Assembly: GCA_008032935.1 (NCBI GenBank)
Contig: CP032039.1
Span: 186,001-250,000 of the forward strand
DNA length: 64,000 nucleotides
From: Helicobacter pylori
Lineage (GTDB): Bacteria > Campylobacterota > Campylobacteria > Campylobacterales > Helicobacteraceae
Direction of reading: 5' to 3'
The first letter of the stretch is position 1; the number at the start of each line of letters is the position of its first letter. Shown piece by piece: positions 55,941 to 64,000 of the stretch. Made by a program: the position numbers and the translations under genes. The notes beneath the pieces were generated by a model. It made no database searches and had not been told where the DNA came from. It saw only the letters and a list, made by a program, of their open reading frames with translations.

Positions 55941-56963
55941 TCACTCAAAACTTTTTAACAGCGTTCTTGGCGAAATGCTGGCCTTTTCTAAAGGGACAAA
56001 GCGCTTTTTTTGATAAGCTTCTAGGCTGGATCGCCCTATCATGGCGGCATTGTCGCTGCAAAATTCTAAAGGGGCTAAAACAAGCTTGCAATCAAACTCA
56101 ACGCACAAATTTTCAAACGCCTTTCTTAACGCCAAATTTTGGCTCGCTCCCCCCACAATGCCAAAAATTTTAGGGCGTTTGATTTTAAAATAGCGTTTAG
56201 TCTGCTGGATTAAATGCTCAATCGCTGCGCTTTGAAAATGATAGCCAATCTTTTGTTTTATCTCATCGTTCAAATTATGGGCGTTTTTTTCAACCTCCAA
56301 ACGCACCGCATTTTTTAAACCTGAAAAACTAAAAGCCAGATTCGGGCTGTTTTTTAAAGGGATAGGGAACATTAAAGGCTCGTTTGGATGCCTATAATCA
56401 AGGGCTAATTTTTCCACTATGGGGCCTCCTGGATAGCCTAAATCAAGCATTTTAGAAACCTTATCAAAACTCTCCCCAAAGCTATCGTCCAAACTCGTGG
56501 CAACGATTTTAATGTCTTCATAATTTCTAGCCTCTAAAATCAAAGAATGCCCCCCAGAAACTAGCAGCACGCTTAAAGGCATGCAGGTTTGTTTTTCATT
56601 GATAAAGAGCGAATACACATGCCCTCTCAAATGATCTTCTAAAATCAAGGGCAAATTCAAAGACAAGCTCAAGGCTTTTGCCATCATCAAACCCTCTATT
56701 AAAGTAACGCTCAAACCTGGCTGATTCGTGATAGCGATGGCTTTGAGCTTGGAAAAATCCTTATTCAAGCTTATTTTAATGCGTTCTAATAAAAGCGGCA
56801 AATTCTCAGCATGCAAGCGCGATGCAAGCTCAGGCACAACGCCCCCATAAGAGCTGTGGTGCTTTTCTTGAGAGATTTTAAAATGAGCGATAAGTTTGGC
56901 GTCCTCTATTCTTGTAAGGGCTAAAGAGCTGTCATCGCAAGAACTTTCAATGCTTAAAATCAT
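55941..56963 (-). CDS. tsaD: tRNA N6-adenosine threonylcarbamoyltransferase TsaD
   Basis: TsaD transfers the threonylcarbamoyl group to A37 of ANN-decoding tRNAs. The 340-residue Kae1/ASKHA protein has ILSIESSCDDSSLAL at the N-terminus, GGVVPELASRLHAENLP, the metal-ligand pair in EDHLRGHVYS, VLLVSGGHSLI and IVGGASQNLALRKAFE. It is the true-length homologue; HypF in this window carries a related domain. The stop is in the AT-rich spacer. Confidence 0.95.
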   Translation of the reverse strand: MILSIESSCDDSSLALTRIEDAKLIAHFKISQEKHHSSYGGVVPELASRLHAENLPLLLERIKISLNKDFSKLKAIAITNQPGLSVTLIEGLMMAKALSLSLNLPLILEDHLRGHVYSLFINEKQTCMPLSVLLVSGGHSLILEARNYEDIKIVATSLDDSFGESFDKVSKMLDLGYPGGPIVEKLALDYRHPNEPLMFPIPLKNSPNLAFSFSGLKNAVRLEVEKNAHNLNDEIKQKIGYHFQSAAIEHLIQQTKRYFKIKRPKIFGIVGGASQNLALRKAFENLCVEFDCKLVLAPLEFCSDNAAMIGRSSLEAYQKKRFVPLEKASISPRTLLKSFE

Positions 56964-57179
56964 GTCTTTATCTTTGGGTGGTGTTTTTGCTTGAATTATA
57001 CTTTGTTAGCAACACTCTAAAGCCTTTAAACCAAAACTAAAAAGTGGATTTACAAAAATACCAATGACAAAAATACCAATGAATAGAAAGCTAGAATTAA
57101 ACATTGAGCATGAAGAATAAAGAGATGAAATCTAAAATTAAAGCTTTGAATGAAATAAGCCCCTTTTTAGAAAAAGCCT

Positions 57180-58103
57180 TTAAGCTAAGTATTTGATCGC
57201 ATTCAAATAGCTTTTGTTGTTCGCTTTGTTTTGATAAGCAATATCAAACGCTGTGCCGTGGTCAGTGGAGGTGCGTAAAATGGGGGCGTTCAAACTCACA
57301 TTAATGCTTTCATCAAAATAGAGCGCTTTTAAAGGGGCTAGCCCGACATCATGGCTCATGCTCACATAAAAGGGGGTTATTTTGCGTTTATTGGGGGCAA
57401 AAGCGCTATCAGCCGGCAGTGGCCCCAAAAAGCATTCAAAGCCCAGCGTTTGGTTGCTCTTTTGAATGGCTTTTAAAATCCTTTCATCTTCTTCCCCGAA
57501 CAAGCCCTCTTCGCCCGCATGGGGGTTAAAACCACACACTTGAACGATTTGAGCTTGAGTGCTTTTTTGAAACGCTAATAAAAACTTAACTAACGCTTTA
57601 ACTTGAATGAGTTGAGAAACCGTGCTTAAAGGCACATGGTCGCTAAATAGCCCCACAAAGAGTTTTGAACACCCAAGCATCATGATGATTTGATGATCTT
57701 TATAGCGTTGTTTCAAAAAATCGGTATGCCCCACAAAAGGGATCTGAGCTTGTTGCCATGCGAGTTTGTTGATAGGCAAAGTGCAAATGCCATCCACTTC
57801 TTTATCATCCGCTAACTCGCAAGCCTTTTTAAAACTCTCAAAACTATACGCCCCGCTTTGAGCGCTGACTTTGCCTATCGTGCTAGAGTTTAATAAGGGT
57901 AAGGGGGAATGGATAGCGAGTGTGTTAATCGTTTTAGTTTCATAAGCGTTATTTAGCAATTGATTGGCCCGCTCTAAAAGTTCGCCATCAATGAGATACA
58001 ACGGCTCACAAAACGCGTTCACTTCCTTATGGCTTTTTAAAATCAATTCTAAGCCTACGCCTTGAATATCCCCGCAACTGATCGCAATTTTCTTTTTAGC
58101 CAT
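57180..58103 (-). CDS. pdxA: 4-hydroxythreonine-4-phosphate dehydrogenase
   Basis: PdxA oxidises and decarboxylates its substrate to the amine used by PdxJ for pyridoxine phosphate. The 307-residue protein shows ISCGDIQGVGLELI, the metal ligand His in VGHTDFL, NPHAGEEGLFGEED, and DHGTAFDIAYQNKAN near the end. It starts 1 base after the pdxJ stop. Confidence 0.95.
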   Translation of the reverse strand: MAKKKIAISCGDIQGVGLELILKSHKEVNAFCEPLYLIDGELLERANQLLNNAYETKTINTLAIHSPLPLLNSSTIGKVSAQSGAYSFESFKKACELADDKEVDGICTLPINKLAWQQAQIPFVGHTDFLKQRYKDHQIIMMLGCSKLFVGLFSDHVPLSTVSQLIQVKALVKFLLAFQKSTQAQIVQVCGFNPHAGEEGLFGEEDERILKAIQKSNQTLGFECFLGPLPADSAFAPNKRKITPFYVSMSHDVGLAPLKALYFDESINVSLNAPILRTSTDHGTAFDIAYQNKANNKSYLNAIKYLA

Positions 58104-58104
58104 T

Positions 58105-58893
58105 TTATCGCTTAATGAGTTGCGCCATTTCTAAAATCGCTTTTTCTAAGCCCACTAAAACCGCTTTTGAAACCACGCTATGACCGATATTAAGCTCTCT
58201 TAAAGAGGGGATTTTTAACAATTCTTTCACATTAGTATAATTCAACCCATGCCCCGCGCATGCCACAATGCCCATAAAAAACGCTTCTTTGCTCATTCTT
58301 CTTAATTGCAAAAAGGCGTTGTGCAATTCTTCTTTCAGTTCTTTAGGGCTTTTGTCTTTGAGCGCGCTAATGGCATGGATTTGATTGTTAGCGTTAGAAT
58401 ACAAAGCGTTGTGCAAATTCGCATACACCCCAGTGTGGAACTCCACTTGCTTGACTTGATGCTCCCTTGCAAAATGCAGAGAGTCTTTTAAAGGATCAAC
58501 AAACAAAGACACCTCAATGCCCTTATTGTGATACGCTCTAATGACCTCTTCTAAACCCTTTAATGAGCAATCCAATCCCCCCTCTGTCGTAACCTCATCT
58601 CTGTTTTCAGGCACGATCGTAACTTTACTGGGCTTATTTTTTAAAGAGCATAAAAAATCAGTGATTTCAGCATTAATAGAGCATTCAATGTTGATAGGCA
58701 AAGGGCTTATTTCAAGCAACTTCAAAACATCTTCATTTTGAATGTGCCGTTTGTCTTCTCTTAAATGGATGGTGATTAAATCCACTTTATGGGTGTTTTT
58801 AGCGATGAATAAGGCTTCTAAAATCTCAGGCTCGTAAGTTTTTCTTATCTCTCTTAAAGTAACAATGTGATCAATATTCAATCCAAAACGCAT
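58105..58893 (-). CDS. pdxJ: Pyridoxine 5'-phosphate synthase
   Basis: PdxJ forms pyridoxine 5'-phosphate from the PdxA product and deoxyxylulose 5-phosphate. The 262-residue TIM barrel has MRFGLNIDHIVTLRE, ITIHLREDKRHIQ, CSINAEITDF, VTIVPENRDEVTTEGGLD and LNIGHSVVSKAVLVGLEKAI. Length slightly above the E. coli enzyme. It forms a pair with pdxA. Confidence 0.95.
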   Translation of the reverse strand: MRFGLNIDHIVTLREIRKTYEPEILEALFIAKNTHKVDLITIHLREDKRHIQNEDVLKLLEISPLPINIECSINAEITDFLCSLKNKPSKVTIVPENRDEVTTEGGLDCSLKGLEEVIRAYHNKGIEVSLFVDPLKDSLHFAREHQVKQVEFHTGVYANLHNALYSNANNQIHAISALKDKSPKELKEELHNAFLQLRRMSKEAFFMGIVACAGHGLNYTNVKELLKIPSLRELNIGHSVVSKAVLVGLEKAILEMAQLIKR

Positions 58894-58987
58894 GGCTATC
58901 CTTTATTTTATAATAATGATTTTTGGAATTGTAACATAAAACCCGCCTCTTACACCTATAAGATTTTATCATCAAGCTATCTTTTGC

Positions 58988-58993
58988 TATAAT
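58988..58993 (+). promoter_or_regulatory. Putative -10 box for the wecA-like gene
   Basis: TATAAT lies 36 bases before the GTG start at 59029, in the divergent gap with pdxJ. Confidence 0.55.
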
Positions 58994-59028
58994 ACCCAAA
59001 ACAAAATACCAATTAAATCCAATAAAAA

Positions 59029-60039
59029 GTGTTGTGGGTGCTATATTTTTTAACCAGTTTATTTATTTGCTCTTTGATTATTTTGTGGTCTAAAAAATCC
59101 ATGCTCTTTGTGGATAACGCTAATAAAATACAAGGCTTTCATCATGCAAGAACCCCACGAGCTGGGGGGCTTGGGATCTTTCTTTCTTTTGTGTTAGCTT
59201 ATCTTTTTGAGCCTTTTGAAGTGCCTTTTAAGGGGTTTTTTGTTTTCTTAGGGCTATCGCTAGTGTTTTTAAGCGGTTTTTTAGAAGACATTAACCTTTC
59301 GCTCAGCCCCAAAATACGCCTTATTTTGCAAGCCGTAGGGGTTGTTTGCATCATCTCATCAACGCCTTTAGTGGTGAGCGATTTTTCGCCCCTTTTTAGC
59401 TTGCCTTATTTTATCGCTTTTTTATTCGCAATTTTTATGCTAGTGGGCATCAGTAACGCTATTAATATTATTGATGGGTTTAACGGGCTGGCATCAGGGA
59501 TTTGTGCGATTACGCTTTTAGTCATCCATTATATAGACCCTAGCAGTTTGGCGTGCCTCTTAGCTTACATGGTGCTTGGGTTTATGGTGTTAAATTTCCC
59601 TTTAGGAAAGATTTTTTTAGGCGATGGAGGGGCGTATTTTTTGGGTTTGGTGTGCGGGATTTCCCTTTTACATTTGAGTTTAGAGCAAAAAATCAGCGTG
59701 TTTTTTGGGCTCAATTTAATGCTTTATCCGGTCATAGAAGTGCTTTTTAGTATCCTTAGGCGCAAAATAAAACGCCAGAAAGCCACCATGCCAGATAACT
59801 TGCATTTGCACACCCTTTTATTTAAATTCTTGCAACAACGCTCTTTAAATTACCCCAACCCTTTATGCGCTTTTATCCTTATTCTGTGCAACCTGCCTTT
59901 TATTTTAATGAGCGTTTTGTTTCGTTTAAATTCTTACGCGCTCATTGTGATTAGCCTAGTCTTTATCGCATGCTATTTAATAGGCTATGCTTATTTGAAT
60001 AGGCAAGTTTTTGCCTTAGAAAAGCGAGCGTTTCAATGA
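59029..60039 (+). CDS. wecA: WecA-like undecaprenyl-phosphate GlcNAc-1-phosphate transferase
   Basis: The 336-residue protein has about ten membrane segments and the motifs of the polyprenyl-phosphate sugar-1-phosphate transferases: HHARTPRAGGLGIFLSF, FLSGFLEDINL (Asp-rich loop), NIIDGFNGLASG and the cytoplasmic HLHTLLFKF. It starts O-antigen synthesis in H. pylori (HP1581), the LPS part that the GDP-fucose genes decorate. Start is GTG at 59029. It overlaps lpxF by 4 bases. Confidence 0.92.
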   Translation: MLWVLYFLTSLFICSLIILWSKKSMLFVDNANKIQGFHHARTPRAGGLGIFLSFVLAYLFEPFEVPFKGFFVFLGLSLVFLSGFLEDINLSLSPKIRLILQAVGVVCIISSTPLVVSDFSPLFSLPYFIAFLFAIFMLVGISNAINIIDGFNGLASGICAITLLVIHYIDPSSLACLLAYMVLGFMVLNFPLGKIFLGDGGAYFLGLVCGISLLHLSLEQKISVFFGLNLMLYPVIEVLFSILRRKIKRQKATMPDNLHLHTLLFKFLQQRSLNYPNPLCAFILILCNLPFILMSVLFRLNSYALIVISLVFIACYLIGYAYLNRQVFALEKRAFQ

Positions 60040-60632
60040 AAAAGCTCAAAGGTCTTTTTTTGATCCTGCTCTTATGGGTATATCCTTTAAGGAGTGAGCC
60101 GATCAATGAGGGGGCATACATTTTAGAAGAGATCGGCGATGTGCTTAGGTTTTTGCCTATTTTTGTAGGCACGGTCAGTTTAGCGATGCGCGATTATAGA
60201 GGGTTAGGGGAATTAGCGGTCGGCACATTAGTCACTCAAGGCGTGATTTATGGTCTTAAAGGAGCTTTTAGCAACGCCCATAAAGATGGGGCTAGAGTGG
60301 GATTTGCTAAACGGCCATGCTGTAATTCTTGGAGAGGCATGCCAAGCGGGCATGCTGGGGGGGTGTTTAGCGCGGCTGGGTTTGTGTATTACCGCTATGG
60401 GTGGAAACCGGCTCTTCCTGTGATCGCTCTTGCAATCCTCACTGATGCCAGCAGAGTGGTGGCAGGACAACACACGATCTTACAAGTTACGATCGGCAGC
60501 CTTATCGCATGGGGGTTTGCTTATTTATTCACTTCACGCTACAAACCTAAGCAATGGATGCTCTATCCTGAAATTTCTAGCGATTTTAAGGGCAGTAGCC
60601 GCTATGGGGTGAGCTTTTCTTATCAATGGTAA
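60036..60632 (+). CDS. lpxF: Lipid A 4'-phosphatase
   Basis: The 198-residue PAP2-family phosphatase starts with a hydrophobic signal-like segment (GLFLILLLWVYPLRS). The motifs are FAKRPCCNSW (motif 1), GMPSGHAGG (motif 2) and DASRVVAGQHTILQV (motif 3). It removes the lipid A 4'-phosphate, a step reported for HP1580 in H. pylori, and with LpxE/EptA gives polymyxin resistance. It overlaps wecA by 4 bases, tying lipid A and O-antigen genes. Confidence 0.88.
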   Translation: MKKLKGLFLILLLWVYPLRSEPINEGAYILEEIGDVLRFLPIFVGTVSLAMRDYRGLGELAVGTLVTQGVIYGLKGAFSNAHKDGARVGFAKRPCCNSWRGMPSGHAGGVFSAAGFVYYRYGWKPALPVIALAILTDASRVVAGQHTILQVTIGSLIAWGFAYLFTSRYKPKQWMLYPEISSDFKGSSRYGVSFSYQW

Positions 60633-60641
60633 AGGGATAAA

Positions 60642-61073
60642 GTGCTAAAAAAGTTATTACTCATTGTGCTCTTTTTAGGGTTTTTAAGAGCGGAAGGCGA
60701 ACATTATGAAATCATTGTTGAGCTTTCAAAGGCTTTTTTGAAAGCCAAAGACGCTTTTATTGCGATCGATAAAACCTATAAAACCTGCATAGAAACCGGG
60801 CATGATCGCACCCAAATACGCCTTCAAAGCGCTTTTTTAGAGAACTTGTCTCAAACAGAACAGCAATTTGATGACTATTTTGAAAAGGATTTTAAAAGCG
60901 TAGAAGTTTTAAAAACCTTGCTTAAAGACATCCAATCGTTAGAAAAAACTTCCAACAAGCTTGCATGCATTGCCCCAAAAAACGCTCAAAATTTTGAAAT
61001 TTTAGAGGGAGCGATAACGCAAATCATAGGATTAGAAGAGCAGATGGATAAATTTATCAACGGTGCAAAATAA
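60642..61073 (+). CDS. Small secreted helical protein, function unknown
   Basis: The 143-residue protein has a signal peptide (LKKLLLIVLFLGFLRA) and a helical, mostly acidic/basic mature part with two cysteines (about 45 and 105). The start is a GTG at 60642 preceded by AAGGGATAAA, 9 bases after lpxF, so it is in the same operon. I do not recognise a family (position of HP1579). Confidence 0.75.
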   Translation: MLKKLLLIVLFLGFLRAEGEHYEIIVELSKAFLKAKDAFIAIDKTYKTCIETGHDRTQIRLQSAFLENLSQTEQQFDDYFEKDFKSVEVLKTLLKDIQSLEKTSNKLACIAPKNAQNFEILEGAITQIIGLEEQMDKFINGAK

Positions 61074-61259
61074 AGCCCATTGTTGCATGAGAATTTAATT
61101 AAATATTCATCGTAAAAAGCTCTAATTCAGTTTGAGCGGTAACCTTTTAAAAGCGTTCTTTAGAAAGTGGGGTTTTACCATAAACAAAGCGTAAAAATCC
61201 CCTTTAAAAAGTGTATTAAAGTTGGCTTTGAATATTCGTATTTGATGAGAGCCAAATCC

Positions 61260-61907
61260 CTAATACTTATGCTTTCTTAGGCGTTTCACCACATAATCCC
61301 CCACGCTTTGAATGATTTGCACTAAAACAATAATCACAACCACCGCATAAAAAAGCACATCGCCCCTATAACTTTGATAGCCAATCCTAATGGCTAAATC
61401 CCCCAAGCCCCCGGCCCCTAACGCTCCTGCCATAGCCGAATAGCCTATTAAAGAAATTAAGGTGATGGTGATATTGTTCACTAAAGAGGGCAAGCTCTCT
61501 AAAAGCATCATTTTAATGACTTCCAAATGAGACGCTCCTAAGCTTAAAGTGGTTTCAATCTTGCCATGCTCTACTTCCATTAGAGAATTTTCAAAAAGCT
61601 TTGCGACAAAAGGAATGGCTGAAATGGCTAATGGGATAATGCTCGCGCTAGAGCCAATGCTTGTGCCAATCAAAAAGCGCGATAAAGGCAAGAGCAAGAT
61701 AATGAGAATGATAAAAGGGAAAGAGCGAGTCATGTTGATGGAAGTGTCTAAAATTTTATGCAAAAGGGGTTTGTTTAACAAATGCCCTTTTTTACTCACT
61801 AACAATAAAACCCCCAAAGGCAAGCCAAAAACAACCGCCAAAAAGCTCGCTACAAACACCATATAGAGCGTTTCTAGCGTGGCTTGAATGAGCATTTGAG
61901 AAATCAT
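61260..61907 (-). CDS. metI: Methionine ABC transporter permease
   Basis: The 215-residue permease has five membrane segments and the EAA loop MVEHGKIETTLSLGASHLEV-like sequence (here SLMEVEHGKIETTLSLGASH). It forms a D-/L-methionine importer with MetN. It starts 1 base after the metN stop. The converging gene on the other side ends at 61073. Confidence 0.92.
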   Translation of the reverse strand: MISQMLIQATLETLYMVFVASFLAVVFGLPLGVLLLVSKKGHLLNKPLLHKILDTSINMTRSFPFIILIILLLPLSRFLIGTSIGSSASIIPLAISAIPFVAKLFENSLMEVEHGKIETTLSLGASHLEVIKMMLLESLPSLVNNITITLISLIGYSAMAGALGAGGLGDLAIRIGYQSYRGDVLFYAVVVIIVLVQIIQSVGDYVVKRLRKHKY

Positions 61908-61908
61908 T

Positions 61909-62891
61909 TTAATCCTTTAATTTTTCCACTTGTAAGCCTAAAGCGTTTAGATACTCTAAAGCCCTTTGAGTCTCTGCAACACTGCCTAAAAACCGCACCA
62001 CTAAATACCCTATATCTTTAGTCGTAAGCTCTTCAATATTGCCTGAAATGATGCTCACGTCTATTTTAAAACGCCTGATCAAATTAGAAATGATCGGCTC
62101 GTCTAAATGCTCCCCTAAAAACACGATGCGATAAATGTCTTGCGATTTTTGATCCCCATGCTCGTTTTTGATGCCAAGCAATTCCTTAGTAACGGCATGT
62201 TTAGGGTTAGCAAAAATTTCTTCCACCGAGCCTCTTTCCACGATTTCGCCGCTGCTGATCACACACATTTGATTGCACAATTCTTTAACCACTTCAATTT
62301 CATGCGTGATGAAAACGACACTCAAATTGAGCTTTTTTTGAATGCCGCTTAAAAGCGTTAAAATAGAATGCGTGGTTTTAGAATCCAGCGCGGATGTGGC
62401 TTCATCGCAAAGCAATAAATCAGGGCAATTCGCTAAACTCCTAGCGATCGCCACTCGTTGTTTTTGCCCACCGCTTAGCTGTTTAGGATAAAAATGCATT
62501 TTATCTTCTAGCCCCACTAATTCCAATAATTCATGCACCCTTGATTTAATCTTAGTTTTTTCCCATCGGGCGATTTCTAAAGCGAAAGCGACGTTTTCAA
62601 ACACGTTTTTAGCGCTCAATAAATTGAAATGCTGGAAAATCATGCCTATTTTTGGCGCGCTTTTTGCAATTCTTTAGGCTTTAAGTTTAACAGATTGACC
62701 CCATTGACTAAAACTTCTCCAGAACTGGGGCGCTCCAAACAATTGATTAGGCGAATGAGCGTGGATTTTCCCGCCCCTGAATAGCCTATCACGCCCAAAA
62801 TATCGCCTTTTTTCAATTCCAAATTCACGCCTTTTAGAGCATGGAATCCGTTTTCATAAATCTTTTCAATGTTTTTTAATTCTACTACCAT
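61909..62891 (-). pseudogene. metN: Methionine ABC transporter ATPase MetN, single-base frameshift
   Basis: Two frames make one MetN. The first, from ATG 62891 ([20 protein letters not shown]), holds Walker [14 protein letters not shown] and stops just after ELQKARQK. The second continues MIFQHFNLLSAKNV (Q-loop), SGGQKQRVAIARSLA, DLLLCDEATSALD, the His-loop FITHE and the C-terminal NIL (ligand-sensing) domain. The break is in a T5 run at 62649-62653 (plus strand); one more base restores QKIGMIFQ. An in-frame TTG at 62912 overlapping flhX is an alternative start. Whether this is real or a sequence error is open. Confidence 0.88.
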
Positions 62892-62912
62892 CGTTTTAAC
62901 TTTATACCCCAA

Positions 62913-63185
62913 TCACTTGGACATTTGCGCGTTATTTTCCACGCTATTGAGCCATAAAAACACTTGCACCACACTTTCATACAATTCTTCAGGTATCGCA
63001 CAATCTAATTCCACCTTTAAAAGCAAATCCACCAGCATGGGGTTAGAAAAGAGTGCTATATCGTATTCCTTAGCTTTTTGAATGATCCTTTTAGCCACTT
63101 CGCCCACCCCGCTTGCGATCACTTTTGGGGCGTGATCTTGCCCCATGTTATAGGCTAGAGCGGCGGCTTTTATGGTTTTATTCAT
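62913..63185 (-). CDS. flhX: FlhX (FlhB C-terminal homologue)
   Basis: This 90-residue protein corresponds to the cytoplasmic C-terminal domain of the flagellar export switch FlhB, without its membrane part: AAALAYNMGQDHAPKVIASG at the start and IIQKAKEYDIALFSNPMLVD. The NPTH autocleavage motif of FlhB lies before this region and is absent. Helicobacter and Campylobacter carry such a second copy (FlhB2/FlhX; HP1575), which can partly replace cleaved FlhB. It abuts riboflavin synthase and metN. Confidence 0.85.
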   Translation of the reverse strand: MNKTIKAAALAYNMGQDHAPKVIASGVGEVAKRIIQKAKEYDIALFSNPMLVDLLLKVELDCAIPEELYESVVQVFLWLNSVENNAQMSK

Positions 63186-63806
63186 CTAATACCCTAAAGT
63201 CAAGGCATCAACCTCATTCCAAGAGAAATTTTTTTCAAACCCTTTTGTTTTTTTCAAAATAGACGCAACGCTACGAACCAACATGTCCGTTTCAATATTC
63301 ACGCGCCGTTTGAGTTTATAAGTCTTAAAAAGGGTGTTTTCTAAAGTGTAAGGGATAATCGTTAGCCAAAACCCCTTTTCTTCTACCTTGCTTAAAGTCA
63401 AACTCACCCCATCAATCGCAATAGAGCCTTGCTCAACGCACAATAAAAGCGTTTCTTTAGAAGCACTGATGAAAAAATCCACTTGATTAGCGTTGTGAAT
63501 GATTTTTTCAACCACCCCGATGGCGTCAATATGCCCTTGCACAAAATGCCCGTCCAAACTCGCATCGGCTTTTAGGGCTGGCTCAATATGGACTAAATCC
63601 TTGTAATTTTCTAACGCTACGCTGTTTTGGGTTTTTTGGCTCAATTCCACGCTAAAATGCGTTTTTGAACTTTCTATGGCGGTCAAACATGCTCCATTAA
63701 TCGCAATGCTATCGCCAAGCTTGGGATTGAGATCGCTCTCTATGCTTAAAATATTGTTTTTAAAACCTTTCACTTTAGCTATTTTATAGATTAACCCGCT
63801 AAACAT
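63186..63806 (-). CDS. ribE: Riboflavin synthase, alpha subunit
   Basis: The 206-residue enzyme dismutates two lumazine molecules to riboflavin. Two tandem lumazine-binding domains are seen: MFSGLIYKIAKVK with SIAINGACLTAIE, and HFVQGHIDAIGVVEKI with SIAIDGVSLTLSKV. The second domain is the catalytic C-terminal copy. Its substrate maker is the broken lumazine synthase at 49936. The symbol differs between annotations (ribC or ribE). It is followed by flhX at 1 base. Confidence 0.93.
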   Translation of the reverse strand: MFSGLIYKIAKVKGFKNNILSIESDLNPKLGDSIAINGACLTAIESSKTHFSVELSQKTQNSVALENYKDLVHIEPALKADASLDGHFVQGHIDAIGVVEKIIHNANQVDFFISASKETLLLCVEQGSIAIDGVSLTLSKVEEKGFWLTIIPYTLENTLFKTYKLKRRVNIETDMLVRSVASILKKTKGFEKNFSWNEVDALTLGY

Positions 63807-63880
63807 AATTGATTGTTATTCTCCTTATGTTAGAATGTTTGATTATTGTAACATACTAAATAAAACCATAGGATAAAAGC

Positions 63881-64000
63881 ATGTTTATAGACACGCATTG
63901 CCATTTGGATCACAAGGATTATGAAAACGATTTAGACGAAGTGTTAAAAGAGAGTTTAGAAAAAGGCGTTACTCAATGCGTGATTCCGGGCGCAGACATG
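63881..64000 (+). CDS. tatD: TatD-family deoxyribonuclease, N-terminus only
   Basis: The first 40 codons are in the window: MFIDTHCHLDHKDYENDLDE. The HxH metal motif (THCHLD) at residues 5-10 is diagnostic of TatD/amidohydrolase metal-dependent hydrolases. The ATG at 63881 follows a GGATAAA ribosome site. Riboflavin synthase diverges from it across 74 bases. The gene runs off the right edge. Confidence 0.85.
   Translation, partial: MFIDTHCHLDHKDYENDLDEVLKESLEKGVTQCVIPGADM

Overview
The window is a piece of a Helicobacter pylori chromosome. The evidence is low-GC DNA with the Helicobacter-specific genes hopD and hopZ, the split comB competence type IV secretion cluster, a GroES with the nickel-binding His/Cys tail, lpxE/eptA/lpxF lipid A remodelling genes, cheV, and a gene order matching what I know of this species (a gmd-fcl block, groESL next to hopZ, and nusB-ribE-kdsA-carbonic anhydrase-pyrF-panC).

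Layout, left to right. 1-2250: a small two-gene winged-helix module followed by a decayed methyltransferase pair (5'-truncated cytosine-C5 enzyme, frameshifted adenine enzyme). 2299-6550: agmatine deiminase, then hypF and hypE for hydrogenase maturation. 6853-10376 (minus): GDP-fucose synthesis (manC-gmd-fcl) for Lewis-antigen LPS. 10446-19058 (minus): comB6-comB10, then ybaB, panD, clpA, clpS and a UspA-like gene. 19168-20883 (plus): an unrecognised 571-residue protein with an unusual restriction-site profile. 20887-24868: bioD, a membrane protein, icd and gltA. 25517-27625: hopD, bracketed by diverged direct repeats and preceded by a T17 promoter tract. 28356-30504: eptA-lpxE. 30526-41147 (minus): nspC, cheV, a lipoprotein, comB4-comB3-comB2, two less-known genes and dnaG; an SRP RNA gene lies on the plus strand between the lipoprotein and comB4. 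41431-45772: groESL and phase-variable hopZ. 46268-46794: five tRNA genes. 46808-50823: panC-pyrF (minus), then carbonic anhydrase, kdsA, ribE and nusB (plus). 50950-54212: three tandem UPF0174/YaaW-family paralogues, only the middle one clearly intact, plus a 46-residue Asn/Gln-rich mini-protein. 54311-58893 (minus): flgG, tsaD, pdxA, pdxJ, with a structured non-coding locus at 55440-55690. 59029-61073: wecA-like, lpxF and a small secreted protein. 61260-63806 (minus): metI, metN, flhX and riboflavin synthase. The window ends in the start of tatD.

How the genes work together. Many serve the envelope: Lewis-antigen sugar supply, O-antigen initiation (wecA), lipid A dephosphorylation and phosphoethanolamine addition, and two Hop adhesin-family porins. 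The two comB blocks build the DNA-uptake type IV machine. HypE/HypF and the HspA nickel tail serve nickel enzymes.

Several conserved genes (comB10 at two sites, ribE, metN) are broken by exactly one missing base in a homopolymer. This may reflect sequence errors as much as real mutation, and the reader should be cautious about calling them pseudogenes. The strongest candidates for undescribed biology are the 571-residue protein at 19168-20883, the UPF0174 array with its heptamer-repeat leaders, and the hairpin/micro-ORF locus at 55440-55690.
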